From: Setaria digitata
Taxonomy: Eukaryota > Nematoda > Chromadorea > Rhabditida > Setariidae
Reading direction: 5' to 3'
Length of the DNA stretch: 64,000 nucleotides
NCBI GenBank assembly: GCA_003640385.1
Contig: RCAB01000050.1
Coordinates: 124,001-188,000, forward strand
Part shown: positions 62,701-64,000 of the stretch, piece after piece
How positions within the stretch are numbered: position 1 is the stretch's first letter
How the letters are laid out: each line of letters begins with the position of its first letter
Translations under genes and position numbers: made by a program
The notes under the pieces: model-generated
Databases searched by the model: none
What the model saw: only the letters and a program-made list of their open reading frames with translations
Told to the model about the DNA's origin: nothing

Positions 62701-63399
62701 GTAATTCCACTGCATCAGCAACAGTTTCAACATCGATCAGTTGCTGATTGAACTAAAATTGATTAGAAAAAAAGTTTAAGTTACGATATTATTTGTTCAA
62801 ATTTATTCCATCATCATTTAAATATTTATTAAAAAAGAAAAAAGTTTTTCTCATAATTAATTATGCAAGAGTATCTGATACTAATATGGAAATGTGTGAT
62901 TTTTTTTTTTTTTTGTTAACTTTTACCATTCAATGTTGACTGGAAATTAATACATGAATTTCTTGGAAATTTCGATCCATTTTTATTTTCAATCTTTGAT
63001 TTAATAAAATAAACAATAAACTAGTGTTTAGTGAAGATGTAAAATAAAAATAATCAATTTTGTTTGTCAACAACCTGTGCAACAGTTATGTGTAAACAGT
63101 TGTTATCAGATAAGTTATCACTATTAGTTCTTTTATGATATATCGGTATATGCTCAATAATAATCTTAACTGATCATATTATATGTGGTTCTTTTTTCTT
63201 TTGAAATGTATATTTAATTTCAGAAATTCCTATTACACGATGCTGATAGAAATTGAGTATATGAATTGATTTCATTAACAAATTAATGAAAATATTAAAT
63301 AATTACGTCATAATCAAAAAGTGATCGTGACGTATTCTGCTGTCGCAACGTGTCCTGCTGATTTTCCTTTACTAAATTCCACACATTGCGTCGATCCAT
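56750..63399 (-). CDS. unc-93: UNC-93 (regulatory subunit of two-pore potassium channel)
   Basis: 14 exons, 5' to 3': 63307-63399, 62634-62752, 61966-62271, about 61269-61480, about 60936-61137, 60578-60712, 60122-60262, 59867-59989, 59477-59656, 58255-58393, 57932-58105, 57640-57730, 57239-57435, 56750-56866; about 740 residues. The first 240 or so are charged and low complexity, as in nematode UNC-93 but unlike vertebrate UNC93A. The membrane part starts with FTAFHGLQNLQSSIN, the family signature, then WAAKCVYI, FFGYFFMVLHLGQVIGNLISS, FSGIEQAFIVG and GVLGMADGVWNTQI, an MFS-like twelve-helix layout. In C. elegans it regulates the SUP-9 channel with SUP-10 in muscle. One intron needs a GC donor (GCAAGT at 57931). 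The exon 4/5 junction lacks an in-phase GT donor; GC candidates fit. Confidence 0.92.
58754..59047. repeat. Three overlapping direct copies around two single Ns
   Basis: Copies 58754-58873, 58875-58955 and 58957-59047 share a core from cagatttgtgcg to tattaattaa. The Ns at 58874 and 58956 sit exactly at the junctions. The middle copy is shorter and carries a small internal difference. It lies in the intron between exons 59477-59656 and 58255-58393 of unc-93. Most likely contig overlaps. Confidence 0.85.
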
Positions 63400-64000
63400 T
63401 TTCTCCTCTGTAAATTCTATTCTCTTCCTAAAATTACAATTTATAATTATGAATATTAAAAAGAAAAAAAAGCTAAATTCATTCAATACCATTTATATTT
63501 AATCAATCAATAAAATGCATTTAAATAAAATCAATAAAACTCAATAAAAAATTTAATAAAATCAATAAAACGATCATTGCTCAAATATCGCTATGAGAAA
63601 AGAAGATTATTTATCACTTTTTTTTTTTTTTTTTAAATCTGATTTAACATAATTAATTCAGAACATTCTCCTTTCTAATTTGCCAGCTATTCTTAGCAAA
63701 TATTGAAAACACAAAATGAAATTTAATAAAATTTTTGACAAAATAAAAGGCAAAAATTATTTATGAAAAGTGAAATTTTGCCAGTAGCAAAAGTAAATGA
63801 AAAACTGCGAAGTGTATAGCAAATGCATTACATTTCATCATCTTCCTCAGTTAACTAAGCCAATGAGCGAAGTTCAACAAGTTGCTAATATTACAGCACA
63901 GGAGCTAAGCTTTGTTGAAATTTGAGGGAAAAAAAAAAAACAAAAGAGTAAATAAACAAACATTTCTTTGCTCAATTCACTAAACTGACCATCAGTAATA
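63400..64000. other. Upstream region of unc-93
   Basis: A ttttag acceptor at 63428-63433 on the minus strand precedes the first ATG by 28 bases and is a candidate trans-splice site. The rest, to the window end, is AT-rich with a poly(T) run near 63620 and no recognised feature. Confidence 0.45.

Noticed and set aside
1..64000. Operons, CRISPR arrays, intact transposons
   Set aside because: No same-strand gene pair is closer than about 1.6 kb, no regularly spaced repeats were found, and no transposase, reverse transcriptase or terminal inverted repeats were recognised.

Overview
The window is eukaryotic nuclear DNA from a nematode, most likely a clade III (filarial or spirurid) worm. It is strongly AT-rich, with many poly(A)/poly(T) runs. 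Genes are split into short exons with tttcag-type acceptors, several apparent start exons sit just behind a splice acceptor as expected with spliced-leader trans-splicing, and the protein set fits a worm (UNC-93, BRD-1, a rhodopsin-like 7TM receptor). The species cannot be named from the sequence. All exon structures below were built by hand from reading frame, splice sites and phase. Where every junction closes in phase, confidence is high.

Layout. 213-2646 (+): a seven-pass membrane protein with BI-1/TMBIM-like layout. 4671-7376 (+): an unrecognised helical protein. 8932-17330 (+): a 12-exon RNA-binding-type protein with three degenerate RRM-like segments and an Arg/Ser/Pro-rich tail. 18560-21217 (-): ribokinase. 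25658-29281 (-): a rhodopsin-like 7TM receptor. 34359-44872 (-): a 22-exon Polyhomeotic-like Polycomb protein (Q-rich, HD1 motif, AT-hook-like motif, FCS-type zinc finger, C-terminal SAM). 46167-49191 (+): a VPS55/LEPROT endosomal membrane protein with two alternative last exons. 50085-55107 (-): BARD1/BRD-1 (degenerate RING, ankyrin repeats, two BRCT). 56750-63399 (-): UNC-93, the potassium-channel regulatory subunit. Between genes lie low-complexity AT-rich stretches of 0.6-5 kb. No operon spacing, tRNA, CRISPR array or intact transposon was seen.

Main points for a second look: (1) a Polyhomeotic-like protein in a nematode, with seven consecutive frame-neutral exons; (2) mutually exclusive terminal exons in the VPS55 gene, with a decayed 28S rRNA fragment between them; (3) a BRD-1 whose RING lacks several zinc ligands; (4) GC-AG introns that standard gene finders would miss; (5) all four N positions are single bases flanked by near-identical direct duplicates, which points to unmerged contig overlaps rather than real gaps.

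The genes do not form one pathway. Polyhomeotic-like and BRD-1 are both chromatin/ubiquitin-related by family. UNC-93, VPS55, the receptor and the TMBIM-like protein are membrane proteins.
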